From Diphasiastrum complanatum (Eukaryota; Streptophyta; Lycopodiopsida; Lycopodiales; Lycopodiaceae), in assembly GCA_029204225.1 (NCBI GenBank), contig CM055096.1, positions 43,368,901 through 43,432,900 of the forward strand: a stretch of 64,000 nt of DNA, in the 5' to 3' direction. Below, in pieces: positions 1-10,535 of the stretch. Positions within the stretch are counted from its first letter, which is position 1. Each line of letters opens with the position of its first letter. A program made the translations under genes and the position numbers. The notes under the pieces are model-generated. The model did not search any database and was not told the origin of the DNA. It saw nothing but the letters and a program-made list of their open reading frames with translations.

Positions 1-1130
1 TGGGTAACGCCTGTATCCTCTGTGTATAGGTAATGAGCTGAAGAGCTGCCTCGATCTGAATAGGTGGAATTGCAAACTCGGTTTGGAGAATCTCATGTGG
101 AACAGAAGGCTTCGCTCGGATCAACCGAGCTAGCATAGTGGTCTGTAGTCGTGAAAGACTGGCCTAGTGCGAAGAGGGAAGACCTGTACACCATGCCTCT
201 GCCACATATAGAGCCGTGGGGGTGACAATGGTATCAAAGAGGCGACACTTACTGCGAGCATCCTGGATGGACTTCCGGAAACAAAATCTCTCTAGCTGAA
301 CAAGGGAGGCATGTTCCCTCCCCAGTCGAGTGGTAGCGGCCTGTTTGATGCTAAAAGTAGGACCTGAGAAAAGGATTCCCAGGTATGTGTAGGAAGGGAC
401 CACCTCTAGAACCTGTCCACCCAGAGTAAGCTCCTGTCGCTGCATGAATGCTCGAGAAGTCTTGAAGACCATAACCTTAGTCTTCCCAATGTTCACCTAG
501 GCCTCATCTGCCTGACCCATAGCATGTAGTCTCCTATCCTAGTCTTCGCCAAACTGAAGAGTAGTACCATATAGTTTCGCCAGGACATGCCCAATCATGA
601 TGGTGCGGTAGTTACTCGGGATCATGGGGTCACCATTCTTATGGATGGGGTGGATAATGTTAGTGCACCAAGATGATGGGAAACCGGAAACAACTGCGGA
701 ATTAAGAAGGGTGGCTATAGTAGGAGCGAGTAAGTCCGAGGCACGGGAAAGGAGTTCAGACTCAAGGTCTTTAATATCTCTGGCCTTGTGGGACTTCTTC
801 TTAATGGTTGCAAGTACCATGTCAGATGTGAAGAAGGAGAACTCAGATGGTCGTGGAGATATAGAGATGGGTGAGTCGGTGGGGACGGTATACAAGCTAG
901 TAGCATAATCAGTCCAGATGCGGAGGTCCTCTAGGAGGGTGGATCGACGAATGAACTCACGCCAAAAAGCGCTCCAAGAACTGAAAAGAATGTCAATAAG
1001 ACGTCTCCCTTCAAAATCATCATAGGAACACTTCTTATGACAAAGAACACGGTGGTAGGAGCGTCGGGAAGATCGAAGCAGGTGTGGAGCATGGATACGT
1101 GAGTAGGTTACTATACAGTCCTCAATCCAA
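1..1130 (-). pseudogene. LINE copy B, ORF2 linker and reverse transcriptase remnant
   Basis: This is the 3' half of a minus-strand non-LTR retrotransposon ORF2. The stretch 539-895 matches the N-terminal RT region of the better preserved copy G (motifs SPRPSEF, WCTNIIHPI, NYRTIMI, KLYG). The stretch 164-496 matches the region after the palm (KTKVMVF, YTYLGILFSGP). The two are joined at about 500-540, so roughly 190 residues found in copy G are missing, including the FVDF, QGCPLSP and YADD motifs. This copy therefore cannot encode an active RT. The part at 900-1,130 is endonuclease-RT linker sequence. The 5' portion of the same copy probably continues beyond an insertion, at 1,575-2,158. Confidence 0.85.
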
Positions 1131-1574
1131 GGATCCTATTCTAAGCATGCCAATCACAAGCAACACAAGGGAACCTGATGGTGGACAAACCAACCCAACC
1201 AAACCTAGATCGAATGGATCTAGCCCCCAAGCTATGGATCAATCACTCAGAGAGGAATGAAGCATCACACCAGCAGCATCCTGCCACCGGTCATGCTATC
1301 AAGCATACACTAGTGAGAGCCCAATAGGTATACTTATACCCTCCAAGGCACATGCACCACTAGTAGTGCACTGTGACACCTCACTGGACACCTCTGTAGC
1401 CTAGCTGGGCCACGTCATCCAGTTCCCCAATGACTCACTGATAGACCCACACATTTTCACCATCAAGTGTTTAGGCCTACACCCATTAATTATGACCATG
1501 TACACATAAGGGCCCCAATTCCCTTATAGTCACAATTAACTTACGGGTTGTTGGTCTACCGGTCCCTAGCGTGG
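1131..1574. other. Unidentified insertion splitting LINE copy B
   Basis: About 440 bp of non-LINE sequence separates two parts of the LINE B linker region. It has no credible ORF, and I see no clean terminal repeat or target duplication. It contains a short AT-poor stretch around 1,340-1,440 rich in CAC and CACT words. It could be a solo LTR or a small non-autonomous element. Boundaries are approximate. Confidence 0.4.
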
Positions 1575-2158
1575 ACATGCTACCCGAGACCAGTCATGGG
1601 CATGATAGTTACTGACTGGTGAAGAGAACGACACTCGGTATCATACCAAGGAGGGTGCAATGGTCGAGGTGTATGTCGAGTCTTTTTGGGATGGGGTTTT
1701 GTGGGGAGAGTTGATGATGCAGCCGTGTGGAGAGCGGTGGTGAGAAAAGCAGCCTGGGTGTCGACTGGACTGTCATGAGGAAAGGAGTGTAAAAGTGAAG
1801 CCAAGGACTGCCGTTATAGTGGCATGTAAATGGGATCAAATGTGTACGTGGGTGCTCGGGTAATCATGGGTAGTGTAGATGAATGAGTGGGTGGGAGGTG
1901 GCCGATATCGAAGGAGAGAAATGAGTGATCAGAGAGGGTGGTGGGGGAAACGTGGAAGTCAGAGACTATGGGTACAAATGATGGTGACCCCATGAGATAG
2001 TCCATGACAGTATGTCCTCCACTGTGAGGGTGGCAGGTATAACTGCCTGAATGTGGCCAGCAGGGTAAGCCATTATAAATGGCTAGGTCATGTGCCTCTC
2101 CAAACTGCAATAAGTGCTCACCATAAATAATAGGTCCCAAACTGTCCGCGGAGGTGCC
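1575..2158 (-). pseudogene. LINE copy B, endonuclease C-terminus and linker
   Basis: On the minus strand this encodes the C-terminal half of an AP-type endonuclease: AHDLAIYNGLP, then GGHTVMDYLMGSPSF, then the SDHS motif that is part of the catalytic site in this family. The linker with WYDTECRSLHQ follows at 1,580-1,804 in another frame. It aligns with 15,803-16,100 of copy G. The N-terminal half of the endonuclease is absent because the sequence is fused at about 2,158 to the RT of copy A. The fusion is in frame, giving a 186-residue chimeric ORF (1,814-2,374) with RT sequence first and endonuclease second, the reverse of the normal order. Confidence 0.8.
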
Positions 2159-2774
2159 AGTAAAGAGAACACCCAGGTATGTGTAAGATGCTACTATCTC
2201 TAGAGGCTGTCCATCAAAATAGAACATAGTGTCTCTCATATGCTGCCTGTTGGTGTTAAACACCATAACCTTAGTCTTTCCAATGTTCACCATTAGCCCC
2301 CATATCTGACAAAAAGTATACAAAGCATCCAGATGTCGCTGAAGTCCTGTAGCTGAACTAGATAGTAAAACCACATCATCTGCATAAAGAAGGATGGGGA
2401 TAACAATATTTGCTTCTTCCCGAATAATACGCTCAAGGTCGTCAATGTATAGAGCAAAAAGGGTGGGTGATAAAGGACATCCCTACTTTACTCCGACCGT
2501 ACTATGAATATATGAAGACCATCCATCTCCATCACGAAATCTGGCCAAAACTCTCTCATATAACGTGATGATAGCAGCAATGATCTCCTGTGAGAAACCA
2601 AGGGATGAAAGATGCTGGAGCAGCAAGTGTCGCGGAACTGAATCAAATGCTTTGCGGAAGTCCACAAAACAGCAATAGACTCTCTGTTTCTTGAACTTCG
2701 CTGCCTCAATGATATATCTCAGTATGAATATCTGGTTTGCTGTGGAGTAGCTTGCTCTAAAACCTGCCTGTCCC
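2159..2774 (-). pseudogene. LINE copy A, central RT region (3' side of copia-1)
   Basis: This is minus-strand RT sequence with DFRKAFDSVPRHLL (2,483-2,665), then YADD-adjacent sequence, LLSSSATGLQRHLDALYTF and GKTKVMVFN. A premature stop lies near 2,480, where copy G reads KQGCPLSP. The copy continues on the far side of copia-1 at 8,030, with the 5-bp target GTCCC duplicated. At the other end it stops abruptly at about 2,158, where it joins copy B, so its own C-terminal region and 3' tail are missing. Confidence 0.85.
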
Positions 2775-3272
2775 TGTAGGAAATAGAAGCCTAAGGATCC
2801 AGGATCTTAACTATTCAATCACACAAAGCATTCTCAAAAGAAAGAGAGAGATGGCTAGAAACCCTCTTGTAGAAACTCGTGGACAGCCAAGGAGAATAGT
2901 CACTATTGCTTACAAAGTATCTCATACAAATGGGATGCACACTTATATATAGTCCAAGATGACTATCTAACTTCATGACTATTGGCTATCCAACTACTTG
3001 ACTATTGGCTATCCAACTACTTGACTATTGGCTGTCCAACTACTTGACTATTGACTATCCAACTTTCTATAAGTTACATAGAAAGAATAAGGTACTTAAT
3101 GTCACAATTAGGTAGTGGACCCGTGAGTCCCTACCAAGTTAATTTCATACTAACTTAGCTAACTCTAAGTTTAGTAGGCCTAGTATAATAAATGACCATG
3201 GTTACACAACTCTCGACCTTTTGGGTCAAAGTAACCTATGGTAATGTAAGCAATTCCATTTACATTCCAACA
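2775..3272 (-). repeat. Copia-1 3' LTR
   Basis: This LTR of 498 bp pairs with 7,527-8,029. It contains about four copies of a 23-bp tandem repeat (core TTGACTATTGGCTATCCAAC) around 2,975-3,060, and a TATA-like stretch at about 2,943. Its last third (CTCGACCTTTTGGGTCAAAG) is shared with the solo LTR at 53,030-53,693. Confidence 0.93.
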
Positions 3273-3650
3273 ACCTCCTGAAATGGAAATGCATAACATA
3301 GCATAAAGTAACTTCTCGAAAGAGAAAAATGCAACTTGCTGTTCGAACTTCATGTCGCCAAATAAACTTCGCACCGAAGTAGTCGAAATCTCATCCCCAA
3401 TCATGTCCAACATATAAAAGGAAAAGAATGCGTAATAATGAAGCATCAAGTCGAAGGGTGAGGATTTGCATGCTCCATCCGAAGTAGGGAACCAACATAA
3501 ACTCGGCAATAAGTCGAAACACGGACTTGTAATCCATCATAGGCTCCCACATCATTCGAAAATACTTCTTACTGCGCATGATGTAAAATGGGCTGTAAAT
3601 GACCAAAAGAAGATGACTGAACCTGCTGTCCAACGTCTTCATCATAAAAA
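3273..3650 (-). other. Copia-1 region between RT remnant and 3' LTR
   Basis: This is where RNase H should lie. Short minus-strand ORFs exist, but I recognise no RNase H motif (no TDAD or DNQS-type signature). It ends in the polypurine tract next to the LTR. I read it as scrambled or replaced coding sequence. Confidence 0.45.
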
Positions 3651-4616
3651 TTCAGCAAACTATCAAGAGATGCATCAACGATGGCGTCATCAAAGCTGTC
3701 CCTCGAAGAGGCATGGGATGACATAGAAGATTTTTCAAATAATGAAAAATTCTCTCCAAACAAATGCTCACTCTTAACACTCTGAATAAAAGTACTAATT
3801 GACACATGTTGACTCCCTCCTCCATAGTACAAAAAGGTTCCAAAGAGTGCTTGAATTTTTCAGCCTTTGCTAAAACATCAAATTGAAAAGGTTTCGCATG
3901 AAACTTTTCACTAATGCATCCATCATATGCATCAACTTGCAGTGACTTGAAAAAAGAAGATTGTTTCAACATCTGCTCAATGTATCGTTGTTGAGAGATG
4001 AAGATTCCAGCCTCATGTGGAAGATCAACAAGAACCCAAGTGTGGTTTCTCATGAGTGAGTTGTACTCCTCTTGCATCGCATCCTCCCAACATTGTACTC
4101 CTCTGGCCTGCTCATAAAAAACAGGTTCTATTGCACCATCCTCAATAGAAATAAGAGCAAAATCAGAAAAATCAGCAAATTCTACTGATTTAGTAGAGGC
4201 ACGAGTCTTCCCTTCATAGAAAGATCCACTTTGCTGTCTTGCAAAGTCTGCAACAACCATTTAGCGACTGGTTTGGGCTGTCCAACAGCCTTACCTTTGT
4301 CAACACTTTGCTGTCCAAAGTGTTCTGAACTTGGACCTTGCTGTTCAATGTTTTCTGAACTTGGACCTTGCTGTCCAATGTCTTCAACAGGCTGCTCTTC
4401 ACCAAAAATAGGTTCTTCTTGATAAACTATGGGCTGCAAAATTGGAGTAGTAGTGGGCTGTCCACTAGAAGTAGATGGCAGTCCCTTCTCTTCATGATTA
4501 GATGGCAAAACCAAATCTGGAAATATTTCAACATATGCATCATGGGGGAAGTCCCCTTTCATGACATGAGTGGGCGCAACATCATAGGAGGTCTTTTTCA
4601 TCAAAATGAACATCAC
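3651..4616 (-). pseudogene. Copia-1 RT remnant lacking the catalytic core
   Basis: The integrase-RT linker (4,182-4,616) is rich in Q, P and S, with tandem QQGPSSE repeats. The RT N-terminus follows in the next frame: CWEDAMQEEYNSLMRNHTW and VLVDLPHE at about residues 55-85 of the 202-residue ORF 3,652-4,260. The sequence then jumps directly to AGIFISQQRYIEQMLK, which in copia RTs lies after the YVDD motif. The palm, including YVDD, has therefore been deleted, in frame. An element with this structure could move only with RT supplied in trans. Confidence 0.8.
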
Positions 4617-5275
4617 GACTCACTATGATTTTATTAGTATCCATATTGAACAACCTATAGCCCTTGCTTTCACTACTATAGCCAACAAATATGCATTTAA
4701 CTCCTTTATCATCAAGCTTGGTTCTTAGCTTATCGGGAATGAAAGCATAAGCCGTGCAACCAAAGATGCGTAAGTGAGAAACAGTAGGCTTCTTAGTACT
4801 TACCATACCAAACTTCATAAGGAGTTAATACCTTCAAGGCTTTAGTAGGACACCGATTACTAATGTAAGCCGCCGTTATAACCGCTTTAGCCCAAAACTT
4901 GTGAGGTAGGCCCTTTGCCTTGAGCATGCATCCGGCCATCTCCATACTAGTGCGATTCTTTCTTTCGGCAACACCATTATGTTGAGGTGTGTAAGGGATT
5001 TTCATTTGATGATGGATACCTTTCCTTTGAAGATAAGTACCGAACGTATTCTTTATATATTCCCCTCCTCGGTCGGTACGTAAGATCTTCAAAGAGTGCC
5101 CAAACCGGTTTTCTATCATTGCTAGAAAATCCTTAAAGCATTGAAAAACTTCAGATTTTGCCTTGATAGGATAAATCCATGTAAATTTTGAAAGGTCATC
5201 AATAAAAGTAACAAAGTACTTACACCTTCCAATGGATCCGGTCCTCATTGGACCACATACATCACTATGAACCAA
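4582..5275 (-). pseudogene. Copia-1 integrase core and C-terminal region
   Basis: The D,D-35-E catalytic triad is visible: D in HSDVCGPMRTGS, D in LRTDRGGEYIKN and E in [12 protein letters not shown] downstream ORF (4,582-4,818) carries the usual copia sequence VSHLRIFGCTAYAFIP and IFVGYSSESKGYRLF. The reading frame shifts near 5,260, between the zinc-binding domain and the core, and again near 4,800. The catalytic residues are intact, but the protein is split over three frames. Confidence 0.88.
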
Positions 5276-5868
5276 ATCAAATTTGCCACTCTAATAGTTC
5301 CATCAATTGAAAAAGCTTGCCTTTGAAATTTTCCAAGTATGCATCCTTCGCATACATGTCCTTCGGGATGCTCAATATTAGGAATGTCTTCAACCATATT
5401 GAATCTCTTCAACATCTTCAAGCTAGCAAAGTTGAGATGTCCAAACCTAGCATGCCATAATTCAGCCAACTCCAAAGAATGTGAACTTGATGCAACAAGA
5501 CAAAAAGATGATGAAGCTCTTCGCTCATAGGTATCCATAAGGAACAATCCACCACGTAATGTTCCCGAAGCAATGATCATAAGAGATCTCTTTGGGTCTT
5601 TGATAAGACATTTGTCTTCTTTGAATTCCACAACCAATCCTTGGATCATAATTGTAGACACCGAAATGAGATTCTTTTTTATTTTTGGAACGTAAAGTAC
5701 ATTACGAATGTACTTCTCCTCACCATTGGGTAAGATAATGGGATCACTCCAATACCTTTGATAGGATAAGAGGTGTTATCAACACCTTGAACTTTGCTTC
5801 CATCATGCACTTTCACAAGCTTTGTGAAGACCTCTTTGTGATAAGTCATATGGCGTGTGGCACCGCTA
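5245..5868 (-). pseudogene. Copia-1 protease and GAG-pre-integrase domain
   Basis: The aspartic protease begins in SGATRHMTYHKEVF at about 5,850, downstream of gag. The catalytic Asp codon sits at the very end of the gag frame, and an extra T (one of the bases 5,867-5,870 on the + strand) separates it from the SGATRHM frame. The nucleotide insertion therefore falls inside the D-S-G triad. The HH-CC domain before integrase is seen at 5,245-5,661 (LWHARFGHLNFASL, then CEGCILGK). Gag and pol would otherwise form one continuous frame, as is normal for plant copia elements. Confidence 0.85.
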
Positions 5869-6924
5869 ATCAATAGATGAAAAAACAGCAACTTGTAAAG
5901 CTGAAGATGAGTTGTTTTCTGCTGAAAAACCAGCAAGATTTGAAGTGGCAGAAATCTCGTCTTTAGGAGAGATGAGATTATTAGTGACAAAAGCATGATC
6001 ATTATTGAAAAGATTATCCTCCTCTTTAAATTGTTGTTCCAAAGTAATGATTGCGGTACTTGTATCGTTACATTTCTCTTTTTCCTTTGCAAGCCTCTTC
6101 CTACATTCTTTGATGTGATGCCCAATCTTCTTGCAATAGTGGCACTTACCCTTCTTCTTGGAGCCTTGATCTTGAGCTTCCTTAGATTTTTTATCATCTT
6201 TGGAAGTTTTGAAAGAAGGCTTCCCTTTCCACTTGCCTTTGCCTTTGTCTTTTGCAAAGGAAGCTTGATCTTCTTGTTCACCAAAGTTGATCCTTGTTTG
6301 CTCTTCTTGAAGAAGTAAGCCAACAAGTTCGTCGAAGGAGATTTGCTGTCCCCTAAGAGAAATACTCAATGATGACACAAATGGAAGGTAAGAATTAGGA
6401 AGAGAGTTGAGAGTAATAGATACAAATTGTGAGTTCTCAATCACCTCATCAATACTAAGAAGCTCCTCTCGAAGATCCTTGATCTTCGTCAAGTGGTTTG
6501 TAAGCAAATCACCTTCTTGTATCTTCAAGATAGAAAGTTGATTTCGAAGATATACCACTTTTGCCGCATTCTTTACTTGAAACACCTTTCCAAGAGTCTC
6601 CCAAGCACTTTTGGAAGTCTTGCATGATCTAATATGAGGAAGGATAGATCTCTTCACTGATAATGCAATGACGGAATGTGCTTGTGCATCTCGTCGATCC
6701 CACTTCTTTTGCTCATCGGAAGACACCTCCGTAGATGAAGTAGTTGTTCTAGATGGTGTAATAGGTGCCAAGGTAGGCGGCCTTTCTTCATCACCATTAA
6801 CTACTTCCCACAAACCTTTAGCAATTAAAAGGTTCTTTATCATGTAGCACCACAAAGAATAGTTTGTGCCATCTAGCCTATCTTCACTAAATAAAGAACC
6901 AATAGGCTCCGATTCTTTAGCCAT
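5866..6924 (-). CDS. gag: Copia-1 gag
   Basis: This intact frame of 352 residues starts MAKESEPIGSLFSEDRLDGT. The N-terminal two thirds match the copia gag (UBN2/retrotran_gag) fold, with LDGTNYSLW, SKSAWETLGKVF, LLTNHLTKIKDLREEL and LNSLPNSYLPF. A lysine-rich stretch follows, then one zinc knuckle, CHYCKKIGHHIKEC (CX2CX4HX4C), at about residues 265-278. It forms virus-like particles and binds the RNA in this family. It ends at a stop created by the 1-nt insertion at the protease Asp. It is preceded by about 600 bp of leader (6,925-7,513). Confidence 0.9.
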   Translation of the reverse strand: MAKESEPIGSLFSEDRLDGTNYSLWCYMIKNLLIAKGLWEVVNGDEERPPTLAPITPSRTTTSSTEVSSDEQKKWDRRDAQAHSVIALSVKRSILPHIRSCKTSKSAWETLGKVFQVKNAAKVVYLRNQLSILKIQEGDLLTNHLTKIKDLREELLSIDEVIENSQFVSITLNSLPNSYLPFVSSLSISLRGQQISFDELVGLLLQEEQTRINFGEQEDQASFAKDKGKGKWKGKPSFKTSKDDKKSKEAQDQGSKKKGKCHYCKKIGHHIKECRKRLAKEKEKCNDTSTAIITLEQQFKEEDNLFNNDHAFVTNNLISPKDEISATSNLAGFSAENNSSSALQVAVFSSID

Positions 6925-7526
6925 AACAGAAAAGTCAGCTTGTAGTAGATAGGAAATAGACTTTCCACGTCAAAATCTACTCAAAGGGCAGCAACCTCAA
7001 AGCTGAAATTATGAGCACAAAAGATTGCCATACTCCACATGCAATTTGCCCAACAAGTAATGAAATAGGTGGCTGATTTCTGCACAAAAAACAGAATGCT
7101 CACAAATAGGTAGACTTCGAATGAACCTAAACCAAAACCAGAAATTTGTGGCTGAAAAGAGTGCACACTATGTGCATATAGAGCTGATGGTAGCGCCCTA
7201 CTCCAAGCTCACCAACAGGGAAATTTCAGCAAGAAATGTGTCCAAAACACATGTATCTTCATTTAAGAAGTAAATCTGAAATTTTCAGCATGTAATTGAG
7301 TCAAGATCACATGCAATTGGTTTGAGCATGGGCGCCCTACTGCTAGCTCTCAGATAGGTGAAGGTACCCTGCAATTTCCCACAAAAAAGCTATAAGAAGA
7401 TGAACAGATTGTTCTCCTGCAAAAATCAGCAGCTTGATGATTTTCTGCAACCAAAAGGGGAAGAAGATAGCTTCCTATTGGGCGTCCTCCTGCAAGCAAT
7501 ATGATCACCTAAAGGCTCTGATACCA
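6925..7526 (-). other. Copia-1 untranslated leader and PBS
   Basis: This is the non-coding leader between the 5' LTR and gag. The primer binding site TGGTATCAGAGCC (minus strand) is directly at the LTR edge. The rest is AT-rich, with repeated words such as GGGCGCCCTACT and TCTGAAATT. No ORF is supported. Confidence 0.75.
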
Positions 7527-8029
7527 TGTAGGAAATAGAAGCCTAAGGATCCAGGATGCATTCTCAAAAGAAAGAGAGAGATGGCTAGAAACCCTATCGT
7601 AGAAACTCGTGGACAGCCAAGGAGAATAGTCACTATTGCTTACAAAAGTATCTCATACAAATGGGATGCACACTTATATATAGTCCAAGATGACTATCTA
7701 ACTTCATGACTATTGGCTATCCAACTACTTGACTATTGGCTTTCCAACTACTTGACTATTGGCTGTCCAACTACTTGACTATTGACTATCCAACTTTCTA
7801 TAAGTTACATAGAAAGAATAAGGTACCTCCAATATGTCAAGTTGGGGTACTTAATGTCACAATTAGGCCTAGTGGACCCATGAGTCCCTACCAAGTTAAT
7901 TTCATACTAACTTAGCTAACTCTAAGTTAAGTAGGCCTAATATAATAAATGACCATGGTTACACAACTCTCGACCTTTTGGGTCAAAGTAACCTATGGTA
8001 ATGTAAGCAATTCCATTTACATTCCAACA
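7527..8029 (-). repeat. Copia-1 5' LTR
   Basis: This 503-bp partner of the 3' LTR lacks a short block of about 20 bp near its start and has an extra block of about 20 bp (CTCCAATATGTCAAGTTGGG) near position 7,826. It carries the same 23-bp tandem repeats. It ends TTCCAACA and is followed by the target duplication GTCCC. Confidence 0.93.
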
Positions 8030-9010
8030 GTCCCGTAGTATATAACTCCTCTGTCTCTGCATGAGCGCTGATGATAGATTACATAACCGAACCATAGAGC
8101 TTAGTCATAGTGTGGCTGATCATAATAGTACGATAGTTGTCTACATTCAGAGGATCACCAGCCTTAAGTATAGGGTGCAAAAGGTTAGTACACCAAGGTG
8201 TGGGAAGGCCAAAAATAACAGATTGGTTTAAAACGTAGGAGATGTATGGAGAAACAATATGGGCGATAGGTTTTAGAAAGTCCATACTTAGAGAGTCAAC
8301 ATCAATGGCTTTATGGTTTTGGCCATTTTTGATGGCGTTTTCAATCATGGACGGAGTGAAAAGGGTGAATTCTGAAGGTCGGGGTGAGAGAGAGATGGAA
8401 GGAGAGTCAACTGTATAAAGTTTTGCAGCATAGTCAATCCACGATTCAATGGCAATAGGAGCTAGCATACATGAGTTTTTAGAAAACATCTTCCAAAAGA
8501 AGGTGGAAGAAGAAGAGTCCAAAGAATCGATGAGTTTTTGTGCCAGAGACTGAAAGTACATGGTCTTCTTTTGCAAAGTCATCCTACGATATTCTCTTTG
8601 TTTAGATGCTAAGGTGTCGGGAGAATGATTTTGAGCATAAACAACCTGCTTGTGTAGAGAGAGGCACTCATCATCATACCATCTATTGTAAGTGTGTTTA
8701 TAAGATGAGAAAGTTTGGGAGGATATGCAGTATTGGCTGAGCAAAGAAGCGATTGAGATAAAAAGGCGGCTTGCTGGTCCACTGAAGATGAGAAGGGGAA
8801 ATCGTCGAGCATTGTGGCCAGAGAGGAAGTGTAAGTAGGAAGACCAATTGGAGAGAAAGAAGGACGATGGTGGCGTGCGGAATGCGGAGTCGTAACAGTA
8901 CCAAGAGTAGCATGGCCAAGAGACAGGAGCAATAGAGAGTGATCAGAGATGGAAGGGTGCATAATACGAAAAGTATGAAGAAACGGAATTAAGGCTGGTG
9001 AGCCAATGAA

Positions 9011-9011
<1 letters not shown>
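8030..9011 (-). pseudogene. LINE copy A, endonuclease end, linker and RT N-terminus
   Basis: This is the upstream part of LINE A on the minus strand. From the 5' side it reads FIGSPALIPFLHTF and SDHSLLLLSLG (endonuclease C-terminus, about 8,870-9,005), a linker with WYDDECLSLHKQVVYAQ, then WKMFSKNSCM, SPRPSEFTLF, WCTNLLHPI, NYRTIMISH and KLYGSV (8,079-8,744). It resumes after copia-1 at 2,774. Its 5' edge, at about 9,011, is the exact point where homology to copy G stops and the (GA)n tract of LINE C begins, so A is a 5'-truncated insertion abutting the tail of C. A frameshift near 8,700 splits the ORF. Confidence 0.85.
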
Positions 9012-9079
<68 letters not shown>

Positions 9080-9113
9080 AGAAGAAGAAGAAGAAGAAGG
9101 AGAAGAAGAAGAA
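9012..9113. repeat. (GA)n(GAA)n tract: 3' tail of LINE C
   Basis: On the minus strand this is (TTC)n followed by (TC)n, directly after the conserved LINE 3' end (CATTAATAAAGC). It is the terminal microsatellite tail of LINE C. LINE A begins immediately after it. Confidence 0.9.
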
Positions 9114-10133
9114 GCTTTATTAATGTCTTTTCCATGACAAAAGGTATATAAGACAGAAAAATACATGTCAAGTATGTGGTAACAGTGGGAGCGTATATAA
9201 ACGTCTCCATAAAGAACTATGCATAAAAGAAATAACATAACTATATACTACAAACTATCAAAAAGTGGGAGCATAATAAATGCTAAATGTAAAATCATCT
9301 CATCTGGCACTGCTGCTGAAAAAGGACGTGATACGAGCTGTAGCATGAGGTAATACTGGTCATTGCTGACGTCGGCTAGGAGGGCGAGAGCTGTGTGCCC
9401 TCATGATAGGACGGGTAGTGCGAGCTACAACATGACTATGAGTGATGCACTGCCTCTGATATCTGTGAGGTGGTGTGTCGTCGTCATCATCAAACTCAGT
9501 GTCTCCGCGTGGTCGTCTCCTAGACAAAAATGAGGTTATCTAAGCCTGAGAGCTGGGATGTGGCTGATGAGTTGACTGGTACATATCATGTCGAGCAGGA
9601 GCATTTCCTGTATCATAAGTGCAACACAGCGAGGGTCCTCATATGCAATGAGTGATCAAAGTATAGTAGGCATGTCTCGGAATAGGCAATGGTATCTCCC
9701 TTTGATCTCGTAATATATAGGGCATTTGTAGATGAAGTGCTCCTCAGACTCCACCTCACGCAAAGAACATAGTTGGCATAATCTCTCCTCCCTCGAGGTG
9801 CCCTGAAATCTCTTAGTCTCAATAACCAACTGATGTGATGATACTCTGAACTGACCCGAGGTGAAACAGAGACTGTGTGATGATTCTGAAGTCAAATATT
9901 GGGGTAGGACTGGAGATCCAGCAGTATCCTGCTCCAAGAAGTGAACCCGGGTAGTAACCAGACTTAACCCCTAACCGACGTCGCCATGTACGATCAAGGT
10001 ATGCTCTGTATAAGAACCGTCTAATGTACTGGTGTGTACCCGAGGGGAGATCCGTGATGGTAATACCAAATGACTCCATGAGGAAGTGTGATGCTTGAGA
10101 GAACCATGACAACCGGTAATCCTGAGCTCGAAG
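9114..10133 (-). pseudogene. LINE copy C, ORF2 C-terminus and 3' UTR
   Basis: The minus-strand ORFs 9,656-10,112 hold the C-terminal region of ORF2. They contain LPSGTHQYIRRFLYRAYLD, VSSHQLVIETKRFQG and a CCHC-like zinc motif (LCQLCSLREVESEEHF then KCP). The frame breaks near 9,880. About 500 bp of 3' UTR follows, ending in the conserved GTCTTATATACC, then CATTAATAAAGC and the TTC/TC tail. The element is interrupted by copia-3 and resumes at 12,511. Confidence 0.85.
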
Positions 10134-10535
10134 TGTTAGAATTAATGGTTAATTGTAGAGGCCAGCCTGCGTGCTAGAAGGCCTATTTCTATTTTTAGTA
10201 TAGGTACTATCTATTTTTAGTATAGTTACCTAAGTTAGTACCAATTTTGCTAGAATAGTATCGAAATCTTTTTTAACCAAGTTAGCATAGATTTCTATTG
10301 TTAAGACTTCATAATTAGCATTTCAATTGCTATTGTAGTAGAATAGCTTTTGCTTTTCATTGTGGACAGCCTCTATAAGAGTAGATGGGCGCCCACCTCC
10401 ATGGTTATCTCAGTTTCCAGCTTATGAAGCATAGCTTCTTGCAGTCTCTCTTCTTCTTCAGCTTGTGGTTGATGTTTTGTGTGAGTACTAATAAGATTAG
10501 TCTACTCCGATTAGAGAATCGCTTCGATTCTAACA
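10134..10535 (+). repeat. Copia-3 5' LTR
   Basis: This LTR of about 402 bp starts TGTTAGAATTAATGG and ends GATTCTAACA. It is the reverse complement of the copia-2 LTRs at 43,670-44,071 and 48,974-49,375. The PBS TGGTATCAGAG follows directly. Confidence 0.92.

Larger units (their letters stand above)
2775..8029 (-). mobile_element. Copia-1: Ty1/copia LTR retrotransposon inserted in LINE A
   Basis: This is a complete LTR-to-LTR element of 5,255 bp on the minus strand. LTRs are 2,775-3,272 (3') and 7,527-8,029 (5'), starting TGTAGG and ending TTCCAACA. The target duplication GTCCC is perfect (2,770-2,774 and 8,030-8,034). The primer binding site TGGTATCAGAGCC, complementary to initiator tRNA-Met, abuts the 5' LTR at 7,514-7,526. 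A purine-rich tract (TTTCAGGAGGT) abuts the 3' LTR. Order is gag, protease, integrase, RT remnant, as in copia elements. The element is defective: there is a 1-nt insertion at the protease active site, a frameshift in integrase and loss of the RT core. The LTRs differ by two indels of about 20 bp and a few substitutions, so the insertion is not recent. Confidence 0.93.

Noticed and set aside
2975-3060. Regularly spaced 23-bp repeats resembling a CRISPR array
   Set aside because: No unique spacers; they are tandem repeats inside a copia LTR, present in both LTRs, in a plant genome.
7514-7526. tRNA gene-like sequence (TGGTATCAGAGCC) at several places
   Set aside because: It is the primer binding site complementary to the 3' end of initiator tRNA-Met; no cloverleaf is present. 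No tRNA or rRNA gene was found in the window.
8609-9238. 209-residue minus-strand ORF with a long Ser/Leu run
   Set aside because: The run is the translated (GA)n tail of LINE C; the ORF joins LINE C 3' UTR to the LINE A endonuclease and is not a gene.
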